5,550 nt of DNA, taken from JAEXNA01 sp050486105. GTDB taxonomy: Bacteria > Vulcanimicrobiota > Xenobia > Xenobiales > JADMJV01. Both the position numbers and the translations under genes were made by a program. How positions within the stretch are numbered: position 1 is the first letter of the stretch; every line of letters begins with the position of its first letter. The notes beneath the pieces are model-generated. The model searched no databases, was not told the DNA's origin, and saw only the letters and a list, made by a program, of their open reading frames with translations. The stretch spans positions 1 to 5,550 of the forward strand of contig JBJHCR010000396.1 of NCBI GenBank assembly GCA_050486105.1, in the 5' to 3' direction. Shown here in pieces: positions 5,288-5,550 of this stretch.

Positions 5288-5550
5288 CTATCCGTAGACT
5301 CCCGGACCGCCTCCACCATCCTCGTGGTCTGAAGGAAACTTCATAGTTACCATGCCTCCGCCGCCAGGTCCACCCGGACCGCCCGGACCGCCGATGGGGG
5401 GTTTGTCTCCGCCGTCTTCAGCGTCCGAAGGGGCTTTCTTGGTCACCGGGGTGGGGCCGCCGATGGTTCCTCCACCTCCGTCTTCAGCGTCAGAGGGATA
5501 TTTCATGGTGGTGACGATGCCTCCGCCGCCGATGGTGCCCCCGCCTCCGT
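5288..5550 (-). CDS. Multi-core microviridin-type graspetide precursor, C-terminal part, cut by the right window edge
   Basis: The frame is open from the right edge to the TAG at 5290-5288. It encodes three complete cores of the form T-x-K-x-P-S-D-x-E-D: TMKYPSDAED (5509-5480), TKKAPSDAED (5443-5414) and TMKFPSDHED (5347-5318). The classic microviridin core is T-x-K-Y-P-S-D-x-E-[ED], in which Thr-Asp and Ser-Glu form esters and Lys joins the last acidic residue as an amide. Each core is followed by Gly-rich spacer, partly GPGGPGGPGG, and the protein ends GGGGPGVYG. The residues before the first complete core (GGGGTIGGGGIVT, preceded by a codon ending in AC that could be Asp) look like the end of a further core. 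The ATG at 5506 is a Met inside a core, not the start. Leader and true start lie outside the window. Two matching ligases on the same strand support the call. Confidence 0.88.
   Translation of the reverse strand, partial: GGGGTIGGGGIVTTMKYPSDAEDGGGGTIGGPTPVTKKAPSDAEDGGDKPPIGGPGGPGGPGGGGMVTMKFPSDHEDGGGGPGVYG

Noticed and set aside
5288..5506. Precursor starting at the ATG at 5506 (72 aa)
   Set aside because: That Met is inside the first complete core (TMKYPSD), and the frame and Gly-rich repeat continue upstream to the window edge.
5288..5550. CRISPR array or non-coding repeat
   Set aside because: The repeats differ in length and spacing, keep one reading frame, and conserve amino acids rather than DNA.

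Overview
The window (5550 bases, GC-rich, with one AT-rich island near 5145-5205) carries most of a graspetide biosynthetic locus next to an unrelated group of genes. Graspetides are ribosomally made peptides cyclised through side-chain esters and amides; microviridins are the best-known type. A signal peptide on a secretin-type N-domain protein suggests a Gram-negative, double-membrane bacterium. Calpain-like peptidase, SEC-C protein, lone secretin-like protein and microviridin-type enzymes would suit Acidobacteriota, myxobacteria or related phyla, but the sequence alone does not fix the phylum.

Left part (1-2000). The 3' end of a calpain-like (family C2) cysteine peptidase enters from the left edge. 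It ends inside a 23-bp tandem repeat that is followed by a perfect 12-bp inverted repeat. Next, on the + strand, is a SEC-C zinc-motif protein of 232 aa. Convergent with it, 15 bp away on the - strand, is an exported 267-aa protein with a NolW/secretin N-type domain.

Middle (2000-2740). A Phd/YefM-type antitoxin gene overlaps a VapC-type PIN toxin gene by ATGA. The toxin gene is broken by a frameshift near 2641-2646 and loses its 3' end close to the stop codon of the next gene, so this module looks decayed.

Right part (2741-5550, all - strand). In transcription order: the 3' part of a multi-core graspetide precursor that enters from the right edge and has three complete microviridin-type cores (T-x-K-x-P-S-D-x-E-D) separated by Gly/Pro-rich spacers; a structured repeat; an AT-rich, promoter-like stretch; a small protein of unknown function with a 14-residue tandem repeat; a second copy of the structured repeat; then an MvdC/MdnB-like ATP-grasp ligase (family role: omega-amide) and an MvdD/MdnC-like ATP-grasp ligase (family role: omega-ester), coupled by a TTGA stop/start overlap. 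Inferred pathway: the MvdD-like enzyme closes Thr-Asp and Ser-Glu esters in each core, the MvdC-like enzyme closes the Lys-Asp amide, and each precursor yields several tricyclic units. The precursor's start and leader, and any protease, transporter or acetyltransferase, are not visible here.

Most notable points: the multi-core precursor with Gly-rich linkers; the two homologous hairpins with base-pair covariation, one ending a single base before the mvdC start codon; and the uncharacterised repeat protein between precursor and ligases.
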